Below, in pieces: positions 55,685 through 64,000 of a DNA stretch of 64,000 nucleotides. Source of the stretch: JAAYYM01 sp964483155 (GTDB taxonomy: Bacteria; Bacillota; Clostridia; Lachnospirales; Lachnospiraceae); assembly GCA_964483155.1 (NCBI GenBank), contig CAZAAC010000008.1:1-64000 (forward strand). The letters run 5' to 3'. Each line of letters opens with the position of its first letter. Within the stretch, counting starts at the first letter, position 1. The position numbers and the translations under genes were made by a program. The notes beneath the pieces are model-generated. The model saw only the letters and a program-made list of their open reading frames with translations. It did no database searches and was not told where the DNA came from.

Positions 55685-57229
55685 CTATTTTTTAAGCAAT
55701 AACGAAGTACCCGTCATTTCTTTTGGTTGTTCCTTTTCCATAATCTGAATCAAAGTCGGAATGATGTCTGCGAGACAACCGCCTTCACGTAAAGTATAAG
55801 AACGATCATAGTTCACCAATATGAATGGCACTGGATTGGTTGTGTGAGCTGTAAATGGTTCACCTGTTTCGTAATCTAAAAGTTGTTCTGCATTACCATG
55901 ATCTGCACATATGAACATGACCCCATCTACAGATTTAATAGTCTCAACTACTTTTCCAACACATTCATCTACTACTTCAATTGCTTTTATAGTTGCTCCT
56001 TCTACACCTGTATGCCCCACCATATCTGGGTTTGCAAAGTTAACAATAATCACATCATACTTATCAGAAGTAATTGCTTCCACAAGCTTATCACATACCT
56101 TATATGCACTCATTTCTGGTTTCAAATCATATGTTGCAACTTCCTTTGGTGAGTCTACTAAAATCCTGTCTTCTCCACTATTTGGTTTTTCTATCCCGCC
56201 ATTAAAGAAAAATGTTACATGCGCATACTTTTCTGTTTCTGCAATTCTTGCCTGCGTCATACCATTGGCTGCCAACCATTCTCCAAACGTATTGGTTACT
56301 GCTATTTTCTCAAATGCTACTTTCTTATTTGCAATTGTAGAATCATAATCAGAAAAACATACATATGTCAATTGCAATCTAGTTGTTCTCTCAAAACCCT
56401 TGAAATTATCATCGCAAAATGCTCTCGTAATCTCTCTGGCCCTATCTGGTCTGAAATTGTAAAAAACAACAGAATCCTTATCTTGAATCAGTGCTAGTGG
56501 TTTCGCATCTTTTGTAACAACAATAGGCTTAACAAACTCATCTGTTTCTCCCCTGTCATAAGATGCCCTGATTCCATCAGGCCCTGTTGCATAAGCTGCG
56601 CCAATACCCTTTGTAAGTGCATCGTAAGCCAAAGAAATCCTATCGAAATTGTTATCTCTATCCATTACATAATAACGCCCCATTACGGAAGCAACCTCGC
56701 CAACTCCTAATTTTTTCATTTCAGCTTCCAGCTGCTCAACATACCCAAGTCCCGAAGATGGTGGTGTATCACGCCCATCTAAAAAGCAGTGTACATAAAC
56801 CTTCTTAAGTCCGTGTCTTCTTGCAAGTTCAAGTAATCCATAGATATGTGTATTATGGCTGTGAACACCACCATCAGAAACCAGACCAAACATATGGAAT
56901 GCGGAGTCATTTTTTTTACAATTTTCAACTGCTTCAAGCAAAGCCTTATTCTCAAAAAAAGTGCCTTCCTTAATCTCCTTTGTTATTCTGGTTAACTCCT
57001 GATAAACGATGCGACCTGCACCCATATTTAAATGTCCAACCTCAGAGTTTCCCATCTGCCCGTCTGGAAGTCCGACTGCCATTCCACTTGCCTGTCCTTC
57101 AACAAATGGATATTCCTGCATCAGCGAATCCATAATAGGCGTATTTGCTTCGTAAATTGCATTACCTGTGTGATTGCTATTTAATCCATATCCATCAAGA
57201 ATCATTAATACTACTGGTTTTTTACTCAT
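55685..57229 (-). CDS. gpmI: Cofactor-independent phosphoglycerate mutase
   Basis: Interconverts 3- and 2-phosphoglycerate with two manganese ions in glycolysis. 514 residues: metal aspartate in VLMILDGYGLN (about 6-16), the phosphoserine in GNSEVGHLNMGAG (about 60-72, Ser62), DGRDTPPSSG (about 153-162), RPDRAREITRAF, and the carboxy-terminal metal residues NFANPDMVGHTG and ADHGNAE. Promoter at 57263-57291; GGATATAA-type weak ribosome site before the ATG. Single gene. Confidence 0.97.
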   Translation of the reverse strand: MSKKPVVLMILDGYGLNSNHTGNAIYEANTPIMDSLMQEYPFVEGQASGMAVGLPDGQMGNSEVGHLNMGAGRIVYQELTRITKEIKEGTFFENKALLEAVENCKKNDSAFHMFGLVSDGGVHSHNTHIYGLLELARRHGLKKVYVHCFLDGRDTPPSSGLGYVEQLEAEMKKLGVGEVASVMGRYYVMDRDNNFDRISLAYDALTKGIGAAYATGPDGIRASYDRGETDEFVKPIVVTKDAKPLALIQDKDSVVFYNFRPDRAREITRAFCDDNFKGFERTTRLQLTYVCFSDYDSTIANKKVAFEKIAVTNTFGEWLAANGMTQARIAETEKYAHVTFFFNGGIEKPNSGEDRILVDSPKEVATYDLKPEMSAYKVCDKLVEAITSDKYDVIIVNFANPDMVGHTGVEGATIKAIEVVDECVGKVVETIKSVDGVMFICADHGNAEQLLDYETGEPFTAHTTNPVPFILVNYDRSYTLREGGCLADIIPTLIQIMEKEQPKEMTGTSLLLKK

Positions 57230-57262
57230 TTTTATATCCTCACTTTTCTAATCTACAATGGA

Positions 57263-57291
57263 ATTATACACTGTTTGCCTAGTGTTAGCAA
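57263..57291 (-). promoter_or_regulatory. Promoter of gpmI
   Basis: Minus strand TTGCTA (57291-57286), 17 bases, TATAAT (57268-57263). Confidence 0.7.
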
Positions 57292-57334
57292 GAAAAAGCG
57301 CTCTTTAGCCTAATGTTTTTGCTTGAAGATTGGC

Positions 57335-57371
57335 AAAAAAAGTTGGTAACCATATAGAATAGTACCAACTT
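57335..57371 (-). terminator. Terminator after the PilZ gene
   Basis: Minus strand AAGTTGGTA, 14-base loop, TACCAACTT followed by T5. It isolates PilZ from the gpmI promoter. Confidence 0.8.
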
Positions 57372-57407
57372 AAAAAATATCATATTTCATTATAAAATGT
57401 CTAGATA

Positions 57408-57755
57408 TTATAATCTGCCATGCTCGGCATCATCGAACAATTCATAAATATTAATCTTACAGGAATCACTCTCTGGCATTCCTACAAATGTTGCACCATA
57501 TATATAATGCTCACCTTTTTTTTCTTTACGAGTCACATTCACAAATGTATGTATAATTTCTTTTGTCCAAAGAGTAAGCTCTGCTTGATATACGGCATTA
57601 AGTTCTAAATCTTCTTCGCATTGAAAGCCAATTCCTCTTTTGGATAAATCAACCACATCTACTCTTACTTTTTCTTGTTTCTTACTATCAAGGCGCTCCA
57701 TAATCAGCTTTGCCTCTAGATCCAATCTTCTGTCTTTTCTTCTCTCCTGCTCCAT
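57408..57755 (-). CDS. PilZ domain protein (c-di-GMP receptor candidate)
   Basis: 115 residues, almost only a PilZ domain. The c-di-GMP motifs are complete: the Arg-rich RRKDRR at residues 5-10 (RxxxR) and VDLSKRGIGFQ (about 35-45), equivalent to D/NxSxxG. It lacks any effector domain, so it would work by binding partners. No diguanylate cyclase or phosphodiesterase is in the window, but its presence says that the organism uses c-di-GMP. Weak GGGGT-type ribosome site. It lies about 100 bases after queA, transcribed in the same direction. Confidence 0.85.
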   Translation of the reverse strand: MEQERRKDRRLDLEAKLIMERLDSKKQEKVRVDVVDLSKRGIGFQCEEDLELNAVYQAELTLWTKEIIHTFVNVTRKEKKGEHYIYGATFVGMPESDSCKINIYELFDDAEHGRL

Positions 57756-57858
57756 AAGTGACCCCTTTCAATCTCGATATATCAAGAAAATAAGCTATCT
57801 GCTTCATCCATTCAATTTACAATAATATCATATAATAAAATGCAATTTCTTACAAGAC

Positions 57859-58884
57859 CTATTTTATGAACATCGCATCTCCAAAAGAGAAAAAACGATA
57901 TCTTTCTCTGATTGCTTCTTCATAAGTCTTCATGATAGATTCTTTTCCTGCAAGTGCGGATACAAGCATTAAAAGTGTAGATTCTGGCAAATGAAAATTG
58001 GTAAGCAATGCATCAGTCATTTTAAAATGATAACCCGGATAGATAAAAATATCTGTATCACCACTTTTCACTTCTAAAAAGCCATTACTATTTGTTGCTG
58101 ACTCAAGAGTCCGACAACTTGTCGTCCCAACTGCAATCACACGATGCCCACTTTGTTTTGTCTGATTCACGATATCCGCTGTTTCAGCTGGTACTTCATA
58201 ATACTCTGTGTGCATATGATGTTTCGTCACATCCTCTACCTTTACAGGACGAAATGTTCCAAGACCAACATGCAGTGTAACATAGGCAATGTTCACACCC
58301 ATATCCTCGATTTCCTGCATGATATTTTTTGTAAAATGTAGCCCTGCTGTTGGCGCTGCTGCAGAACCATCGTGCTTTGCATAAACTGTCTGATACCTGT
58401 TTTTGTCTTTTAATTCATGCGTAATATAGGGTGGTAATGGCATATGCCCAAGTTGATCCAGTACCTCTTCAAAAATCCCTTTATATTGAAATTGTATTAA
58501 ACGATTTCCCTCATCAATTATATCTTGTACCTGCCCAATTAGCAGTCCTTCGCCAAATATTATTTTCGTTCCAATCTTTGTCTTTTTGCCAGGCTTAACA
58601 AGCGTTTCCCATACATCATCCTTTTTGCGCTTTAGTAACAGTACTTCAATAATAGCACCTGTCTCCTCGCGCACTCCCATCAGACGTGCAGGCAGAACTT
58701 TTGTATCATTTAAAATAAGGCAATCTCCTTTTTTCAAAAAGCTCTTAATATCCCTAAAAGAGTGATGCTCTGTTTCACCTGTCTTTTTATCGAGCACAAG
58801 CAGTTTTGAACCCGCTCGATCCATGAGCGGGTCCTGTGCTATTAATTCTTGTGGCAAATCATAATAAAAATCACTAGTCTTCAT
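57859..58884 (-). CDS. queA: SAM:tRNA ribosyltransferase-isomerase
   Basis: Makes epoxyqueuosine in tRNA from the preQ1 inserted by Tgt, using the ribosyl group of SAM. 341 residues beginning FYYDLPQELIAQDPLMDRAGSKLLVLD, with LNDTKVLPARL, GSAAAPTAGLHFT (about 182-194), VTLHVGLGTFRPV (about 210-222), AVGTTSCRTLES and FIYPGYHFK...LLTNFHLPESTLLMLVSA in the carboxy half (named by short cores). It lies 22 bases after pheT, so it is the third gene of the T-box-controlled pheST unit. Confidence 0.96.
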   Translation of the reverse strand: MKTSDFYYDLPQELIAQDPLMDRAGSKLLVLDKKTGETEHHSFRDIKSFLKKGDCLILNDTKVLPARLMGVREETGAIIEVLLLKRKKDDVWETLVKPGKKTKIGTKIIFGEGLLIGQVQDIIDEGNRLIQFQYKGIFEEVLDQLGHMPLPPYITHELKDKNRYQTVYAKHDGSAAAPTAGLHFTKNIMQEIEDMGVNIAYVTLHVGLGTFRPVKVEDVTKHHMHTEYYEVPAETADIVNQTKQSGHRVIAVGTTSCRTLESATNSNGFLEVKSGDTDIFIYPGYHFKMTDALLTNFHLPESTLLMLVSALAGKESIMKTYEEAIRERYRFFSFGDAMFIK

Positions 58885-58906
58885 TAATATCTCCCAATCT
58901 ATTCCT

Positions 58907-61363
58907 TTACTGTCTCAATTCAATGCCAAGTTCTTCTAGTCCATTCAGTATTTTCTTCATTGCAGCATTTACATCACTATCTTCCAACGTTCTTTCTCTG
59001 TCTCTAAACATAATAGAATATGCTACAGATTTATATCCAGATTTAATCTGTTCACCTTCATATAAGTCAAATAAATGATAACTCTCCAGCATCTTACCTC
59101 CACGCTGTGTTATAATATCCTCAATTTTTCCAACCGGTATTTCTTTAGGAACCACCATACTAATGTCACGATTAACGGCTGGATACTTTGCAATACCCAC
59201 AAATTTTCTTTCAAAGGTAGCAAATGGAATGATTTCTGGCATATCTAAAACGGCCACATATGCTTTTGTCTTTATATCATAATTTTCACATACTTCTGGG
59301 TGTATTTCTCCAAGATATCCCACTTTGATACCTTCATAAATTATCGTTGCCTGGCTACCCGGATGAAGGAATGGATATAATTTACCATCACCCTTATGCG
59401 GAATATAAACGACTTTTTTGCTCATACCAATACTATCAAAAAATTCCTCAACAACACCTTTTAGTGTAAAGAAATTTCCCTCACCATAAGAGCATAGTGT
59501 AAACTGAACCCGCTCATCTGGTAGTTCTGTCATTGGAAGTTGTTTTGGCAAATATATATTGCCCAGTTCGTATAATTTTACATCTTTATTTCTTCGATTA
59601 TAATTCGTTGCAAGCGAGTTTAATATTCCGTTTAATGAGATTGTACGCATAATAGAAAATTCTTCTCCCAGCGGATTTGCTATTGTAATTGCTTTTCTTA
59701 AAATATCCTCCTCTGGAATCAACAATTTATTAAATACTTTAGGGCTCTCAAAAGAATAGCACATAGCTTGTGAAAAACCACAATACTCTGCAATCTCTCT
59801 TGCTTTCTCTTCGATTCTCAATTTGAAAGACATTTTACCAGTTGTAGCCTCACCATTAGGCAATGTTGCACCAATTTTATCATATCCGTATATTCTTGCA
59901 ATTTCCTCAGCTATATCGGCAATACCCTCGATATCCTGACGGAAAGTAGGTATAATCAGTTCTCCAGTACTGTGATCATATACGATTTCCAATCCCTCAA
60001 GAATAGCAATCATCTCTTTTTCATCAATAGCTGTTCCTAATAAATCATTTACTTTTTTTGCATTCATCTTGATTCTCAGCTTGGTTTTAAGTTCACCGCA
60101 TATGTCAATTATGCCACTGACAACCTCACCACATCCCAATTCCTGTATCAATTGACAGGCACGATTTATTGCATCTATTGCATTATATGGATCAAGTCCT
60201 TTCTCAAAAATACCAGATGCGTCGGTTCTGAGTCCGAGTCTCTTTGCTGACTTTCTAATATTAGCTCCATTAAATGTTGCAGATTCAAATACAACTGTTT
60301 TTACGCTGTCAGTGATTTTTGAGTTCTGTCCACCCATGATACCTGCAATTCCAATCGGTTTCTCCTCATCACAAATCATTAGCATTTCCGAATCAAGTTT
60401 GCGAGCTTGCCCATCTAAAGTTTGAAATTCTTCACCTGACGTTGCCCTCTTCACAATTATTTTATGTCCTGCAATCGAATCAAGATCAAACGCATGCATC
60501 GGCTGACCATATTCCTGCATGACATAATTCGTTATATCTACCAAATTATTGATAGGCCTGATTCCTGCTGAAGCCAAGCGTCTCTGCATCCACTGCGGTG
60601 ACGGTTCAATTTTAATATTGGTACATACCCGTGCGCAATACCTAGGGCACAAATCTTTGTCCACTACTTCCACTGCAATATAGTCACTTACTTTTTCACT
60701 ATTTTCTAATACTTTGATTTTAGGAGCAACAAATGGCTTCTGGAAGGTCACTGCCGCCTCTCTTGCTATTCCAAGAACACTATAACAATCTACCCTGTTT
60801 GAAGTAATTTCATATTCAAAAACTGTATCTCGAAGTCCCATTACTTCTATTGCATCCGCACCAATTTTCGTATCATCGGAAAATATATAAATACCTTCCT
60901 CAGGTGCCTCAGGATACATTTCACGAGAAGTTCCTAGTTCCTCAACAGAACACATCATTCCATAAGATTCCACACCTCTAAGTTTCCCGTTCCTAATTGT
61001 AATTCCATTTTCCGGAAGTGGGCCTCCATCATGACCACCCGCTACTTTTCCACCATCTATTACAACTGGAACCTTATTCCCCACTTTTACATTCGAAGCG
61101 CCTGTCACAATTTGTAAACAGCAACTGCCATCCTCCGCTTTTACTACGTCTCCCAGATTTACCTGGCATATAATCAATTTGTCTGCATCAGGGTGTTTTT
61201 CAATCGCTTCTATTTGGCCCACATATATTTTATCAAGATTTTTATCTAATCGCTCAAATGTTTCTACTTTGGTACCAGTAAGTGTCATAGCATCTGTATA
61301 TTCTTGATTACTACAATCCAAACCAGGTACATATTCCTTTATCCATGATATTGATGTATTCAT
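58907..61363 (-). CDS. pheT: Phenylalanyl-tRNA synthetase, beta subunit
   Basis: 818 residues: amino-terminal EMAP-like tRNA-binding domain (about 40-150), B3/B4 editing domain (about 210-380), B5 (about 405-475) and the carboxy-terminal anticodon-binding FDX-ACB domain (about 715-805). It begins MNTSISWIKEYVPGL. A second ATG three codons earlier overlaps the GAGAGAGG ribosome site, so I start at 61363. Works with PheS as an alpha2beta2 enzyme. pheS ends 57 bases upstream (from the corrected start about 65). Confidence 0.96.
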   Translation of the reverse strand: MNTSISWIKEYVPGLDCSNQEYTDAMTLTGTKVETFERLDKNLDKIYVGQIEAIEKHPDADKLIICQVNLGDVVKAEDGSCCLQIVTGASNVKVGNKVPVVIDGGKVAGGHDGGPLPENGITIRNGKLRGVESYGMMCSVEELGTSREMYPEAPEEGIYIFSDDTKIGADAIEVMGLRDTVFEYEITSNRVDCYSVLGIAREAAVTFQKPFVAPKIKVLENSEKVSDYIAVEVVDKDLCPRYCARVCTNIKIEPSPQWMQRRLASAGIRPINNLVDITNYVMQEYGQPMHAFDLDSIAGHKIIVKRATSGEEFQTLDGQARKLDSEMLMICDEEKPIGIAGIMGGQNSKITDSVKTVVFESATFNGANIRKSAKRLGLRTDASGIFEKGLDPYNAIDAINRACQLIQELGCGEVVSGIIDICGELKTKLRIKMNAKKVNDLLGTAIDEKEMIAILEGLEIVYDHSTGELIIPTFRQDIEGIADIAEEIARIYGYDKIGATLPNGEATTGKMSFKLRIEEKAREIAEYCGFSQAMCYSFESPKVFNKLLIPEEDILRKAITIANPLGEEFSIMRTISLNGILNSLATNYNRRNKDVKLYELGNIYLPKQLPMTELPDERVQFTLCSYGEGNFFTLKGVVEEFFDSIGMSKKVVYIPHKGDGKLYPFLHPGSQATIIYEGIKVGYLGEIHPEVCENYDIKTKAYVAVLDMPEIIPFATFERKFVGIAKYPAVNRDISMVVPKEIPVGKIEDIITQRGGKMLESYHLFDLYEGEQIKSGYKSVAYSIMFRDRERTLEDSDVNAAMKKILNGLEELGIELRQ

Positions 61364-61429
61364 AATAATCATCCTCTCTCTTCTAGCATTATTCCTAACT
61401 ACTTATCATAAAATCATTTTGAAACAAAT

Positions 61430-62449
61430 CTAAAACTGTTTCAAAAACCTAATATCATTTTCATACAATAATCGCATATCATCAATTTCATATTTTAATA
61501 ATGCAATCCTTTCAAGACCTAATCCAAAAGCAAATCCTGAGTATTCTTCTGCATTGATTCCACTCATGCGAAGCACATTTGGATGCACCATACCACAACC
61601 GAGAATTTCTATCCAGCCTGTTCCTTTACAAAATCGACAACCAGACCCACCGCATTTAAAGCATGAAACATCTACCTCGGCACTTGGCTCTGTAAAATTG
61701 AAATGATGTGGTCGAAACCTGACTTTTGTACTCTCGCCAAACAGTTCTTTTGCAAACTCTGCAAGTGTTCCTTTTAAATCAGCAAATGTAATATGTTTAT
61801 CAATCACAAGTCCCTCTATCTGATGAAAAGATGGTGAATGTGTCGCATCTACTTCATCAGAGCGAAATACTCGGCCGGGTGCAATCATACGAATAGGAAG
61901 CTTTCCCTTTTCCATTTCATGTACCTGCGTACCTGATGTCTGTGAACGCAGTAGTATATCACTGCTGATGTAAAATGTATCCTGTTCATCCTTCGCGGGA
62001 TGATCTGCGGGAATATTCAATGCTTCAAAATTATAATAATCGGTTTCAATCTCAGGGCCTTCAACTACCTCATATCCCATACCAATAAAAATTCTCTCAA
62101 TTTCTTCCATAACAATTGTATCAGGATGACGATGTCCGCGCTCTTTCTTTACTGCTGGAAGTGTTACATCTATCGTCTCCCTTTTCATCTGCACCTCACG
62201 CACAGCCCGCTCCATCTTTACCCTTGCCTCTTCCAACATCTTTTCAATCACTTCACGTGTTTCATTTACCATCTGTCCTACTTTTGGTCTTTCTTCAGGT
62301 GAAACATCTTTCATACTTTTTAGAACAGATGTTAACTCTCCTTTTTTCCCCAAGAAATTTACTCTGACATCATTTAACTTTTCCAAAGCACCTGCTTCTT
62401 TAATTTGTTTAATTGCTTCTTCCTCAATCTTATGCAATTTGTCTTTCAT
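61430..62449 (-). CDS. pheS: Phenylalanyl-tRNA synthetase, alpha subunit
   Basis: Catalytic subunit of 339 residues: coiled-coil amino end (about 1-85) that contacts tRNA, class II motif 2 (PGRVFRSDEVDATHSPSFHQIEGL), the substrate pocket RPHHFNFTEPSAEVD, a Cys pair (FKCGGSGCRFCKGTG) and motif 3 (GLGLERIALL). The gene is under the T-box leader to its right and is followed by pheT. GGGAGAG ribosome site. Confidence 0.97.
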   Translation of the reverse strand: MKDKLHKIEEEAIKQIKEAGALEKLNDVRVNFLGKKGELTSVLKSMKDVSPEERPKVGQMVNETREVIEKMLEEARVKMERAVREVQMKRETIDVTLPAVKKERGHRHPDTIVMEEIERIFIGMGYEVVEGPEIETDYYNFEALNIPADHPAKDEQDTFYISSDILLRSQTSGTQVHEMEKGKLPIRMIAPGRVFRSDEVDATHSPSFHQIEGLVIDKHITFADLKGTLAEFAKELFGESTKVRFRPHHFNFTEPSAEVDVSCFKCGGSGCRFCKGTGWIEILGCGMVHPNVLRMSGINAEEYSGFAFGLGLERIALLKYEIDDMRLLYENDIRFLKQF

Positions 62450-62512
62450 ATATTCTCTCTCCCTTCTTGATTACAGTATCTGTCTTATACTATATATGGA
62501 AATTATTTGAAT

Positions 62513-62790
62513 AAAAAAGTCCCTTTGATTACTAATCAAAGGGACGAATTATATTCCGCGATACCACCCACATTCCTTTCTATATCATTCATTTCGAATC
62601 ATATCCTCTACATGCTGATACAAAAGGCTCTCAAATGCGTAACGTGCACTTACGTTTTCTTCTAATTATATATTTGTTCAAAGAAACTGCTCCGGTGTGA
62701 AATTCAAATCATTATCCGAACTTAAGGAAATTTACAGCCGATGATTCCCTCTCTCTGAAAGAAAATAATGTTCTCTAGCATAATTGCCTG
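62513..62790 (-). promoter_or_regulatory. T-box leader of pheST-queA
   Basis: Minus strand: T-box core TGGGTGGTATCGCGGAA (62570-62554) followed by a 15-bp perfect terminator stem (GTCCCTTTGATT / AATCAAAGGGAC) and T6 at 62545-62513. Stem I occupies about 62780-62660; a TTC triplet at 62685-62683 (in GTTTCTTTG) is a candidate phenylalanine specifier, placed by eye only. Confidence 0.9.
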
Positions 62791-62839
62791 CACCTTCATA
62801 GCATTTAACATTAACTTATTAAAATTCATTTTAGATAAT

Positions 62840-63760
62840 TCAACCTAAATTGTCAAGACGATTTTTTCTTTTGTCCTTTTTCTGATTTATATCCATTTTT
62901 TTTATTCGTTTTCTTTCAACCACAATTTCAAAATATTCTTCAAAATAGGAATTGATTTCTGCCCCAATAAACATAATATACATACACATATATAGCCAAA
63001 TCATAATAATGACAATTGTCGTTAAACTTCCATACATACTAAATCCATTATATGTGTTTAAATAAATTGAAAACACCCATGAAAATATTGTCCAACCAAT
63101 CCCGGCAAAAATCGCACCAGGAATATGCAGATAACTTTTTGACTTGCGGTTTGGAATATACTTAAAGATAATTATAAACAATATCGTCAAAATAATTCCC
63201 GTAAATAATGTTCTGAAATTAACAAGCACCACAAATGTAGTGGGGACCTTAACAATAAATTTTAGTAAAAATGTATGTATCATCTTTCCGAAGCCAGATA
63301 GAATGAGTGATGCAATCATTACAATAGCGAGTACAATAGTATATGCTGCAGCACGAATACGTAAGAAAAAGTAATTCCTGGTTTCATTTATATTATATAT
63401 TGCGTTTAATCCTCTCGTGATGGATAGAAACCCTTTTGCTGATGACCATACCACTGCAATCACTGATATTGGCAAAACAGCAATAGATTGCTCATATAAC
63501 TCATCAATAATATTGACTGCTAAAGGATCTACCAAATCTGGTAGTAATTTAATGACTGCTATCATCACATCTGATTTTGTAAGCGTAGTGTATGGAATAA
63601 TCGTCAGTAAAATAATCAAATAGGGAATCAGTGACAAAAAAATAAAAAAAGCAGATCCTGCTGCATATGCATTTATATGATTTCTAACGCATGCAACAGA
63701 AAACCCTTGGATTCGCTGCAATAAATTACTATTAGACATACGTACAATTAATTTATTCAT
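62840..63760 (-). CDS. YihY/BrkB family inner-membrane protein
   Basis: 306 residues with six hydrophobic segments (about 25-60, 80-115, 125-160, 175-205, 215-245, 250-275) and family marks AYAAGSAFFIFLSLIPYLIILL near the start and YGSLTTIVIIMIWLYMCMYIMFIGAEIN near the end (key residues YGSLT and GAEIN). Formerly called ribonuclease BN or BrkB; the true function is unknown. It has a charged tail KKMDINQKKDKRKNRL and lies upstream of the pheS T-box with no clear terminator in between. Confidence 0.9.
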   Translation of the reverse strand: MNKLIVRMSNSNLLQRIQGFSVACVRNHINAYAAGSAFFIFLSLIPYLIILLTIIPYTTLTKSDVMIAVIKLLPDLVDPLAVNIIDELYEQSIAVLPISVIAVVWSSAKGFLSITRGLNAIYNINETRNYFFLRIRAAAYTIVLAIVMIASLILSGFGKMIHTFLLKFIVKVPTTFVVLVNFRTLFTGIILTILFIIIFKYIPNRKSKSYLHIPGAIFAGIGWTIFSWVFSIYLNTYNGFSMYGSLTTIVIIMIWLYMCMYIMFIGAEINSYFEEYFEIVVERKRIKKMDINQKKDKRKNRLDNLG

Positions 63761-63798
63761 CTGAAGCTCCCATAAGGTGGACCAATAGAATAAATGCT

Positions 63799-63827
63799 AA
63801 AAAGCAGCCAGTACGACTGCTTCTTTT
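63799..63827 (-). terminator. Terminator of the structured RNA
   Basis: Minus strand AAGCAG...CTGCTT stem ending in T5, at the 3' side of the RNA region below and just before the YihY gene. Confidence 0.6.
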
Positions 63828-63834
63828 AAAATTT

Positions 63835-64000
63835 AAAATTCTTCCCAGGGTGCCGTTTCTTGTATTTTGACTCCTAGCCTATGCTAGGTGGGTAACCGCA
63901 ACCGCTCATCTGCCTTCCCCTAGAAATGGGGCCTGACATCCAATCGGCAATGTAGGAATCCCTTTTAAAGTATTGTAGGTTCAAAATTACAAGAGTTATC
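63835..64000 (-). ncRNA. Structured RNA, possibly 6S RNA, cut by the window edge
   Basis: No reading frame fits this stretch. On the minus strand, CTTGTAATTTTGA near the edge pairs with TCAAAATACAAG about 130 bases on (one-base bulge), enclosing smaller hairpins CCCC-GGGG and CCTAGC/GCTAGG, and GGCACCC follows. A long imperfect stem-loop with GGCACCC near the 3' end and a terminator after it is the layout of Firmicute 6S RNA. The 5' part is outside the window. SRP RNA, tmRNA and RNase P signatures were not found. Confidence 0.45.

Noticed and set aside
57408..57755. Part of a c-di-GMP operon
   Set aside because: The PilZ gene stands alone between a terminator and queA; no cyclase or phosphodiesterase is in the window.
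1..64000. Prophage, integrative element, insertion sequence or tRNA-anchored island
   Set aside because: No transposase, integrase, recombinase, phage structural gene, flanking repeat or tRNA gene was seen, and codon use looks uniform across the window.

Overview
The window is chromosomal DNA from a low-GC, Gram-positive anaerobe, most likely a Clostridia member of the Lachnospiraceae type. The evidence is T-box leaders in front of leuS and pheST, A/T-rich sigma-A promoters with 16-18 bp spacers, strong AGGAGG ribosome sites with TTG and GTG starts, a Re-type citrate synthase next to a eukaryote-like NADP isocitrate dehydrogenase, BspA-like leucine-rich-repeat surface proteins with a class B sortase, and a TPxTG...PKW cell-wall sorting tail. 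It is mostly core metabolism. I see no prophage, insertion sequence, CRISPR array, tRNA or rRNA gene.

Layout. 1-9960: a DUF1015 gene cut by the window edge, a small unknown gene, and a six-gene leftward operon leuB-ilvD-ilvB-L,D-transpeptidase-serC-serA from one promoter at 9931-9959. 10-12.5 kb: VanY-like carboxypeptidase-tgt-yajC. 12.7-19 kb: aroC; a beta-propeller lactonase divergent from the polyamine operon potABCD, with a triple 13-bp repeat between them. 19-26.5 kb: trpS-UPF0303, a sirtuin-like gene followed by a GH13-like gene that has lost its catalytic residues, a DUF1292 gene, and Re-citrate synthase-icd. 26.5-36.2 kb: a surface module of pseudo-receiver, sortase B and two large LRR proteins (a 10-N gap lies in the sortase gene), then MgtC. 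36.4-45.7 kb: cstA with an unknown upstream partner, T-box-leuS, and a MarR-controlled heterodimeric ABC exporter. 45.7-49.6 kb: cheY-cheA-cheW, in which cheA has an in-frame TAA and cheW a frameshift at an 11-base homopolymer, a 451-bp regulatory region with a perfect 17-bp palindrome, and an HD-domain gene. 49.8-57.2 kb: an EF-G-like GTPase, the aroF-tyrA-aroA operon and gpmI. 57.4-64 kb: a PilZ protein, T-box-pheS-pheT-queA, a YihY/BrkB membrane protein, and a structured RNA running off the right edge that may be 6S RNA.

How they fit together. Amino-acid supply dominates: branched chain (leuB, ilvD, ilvB), serine (serC, serA), aromatic (aroC, aroF, tyrA, aroA) and the 2-oxoglutarate branch (citrate synthase, icd), beside the matching aminoacyl-tRNA synthetases under T-box control (Leu, Phe). 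Envelope functions (L,D-transpeptidase, VanY, sortase and LRR proteins, exporter) are interspersed.

The most unusual items are the sirtuin-like/dead-GH13 pair, the pseudo-receiver leading the sortase/LRR operon, the doubly damaged chemotaxis operon, and a cell-wall transpeptidase inside an amino-acid operon. All calls come from reading the sequence; no database search was run.
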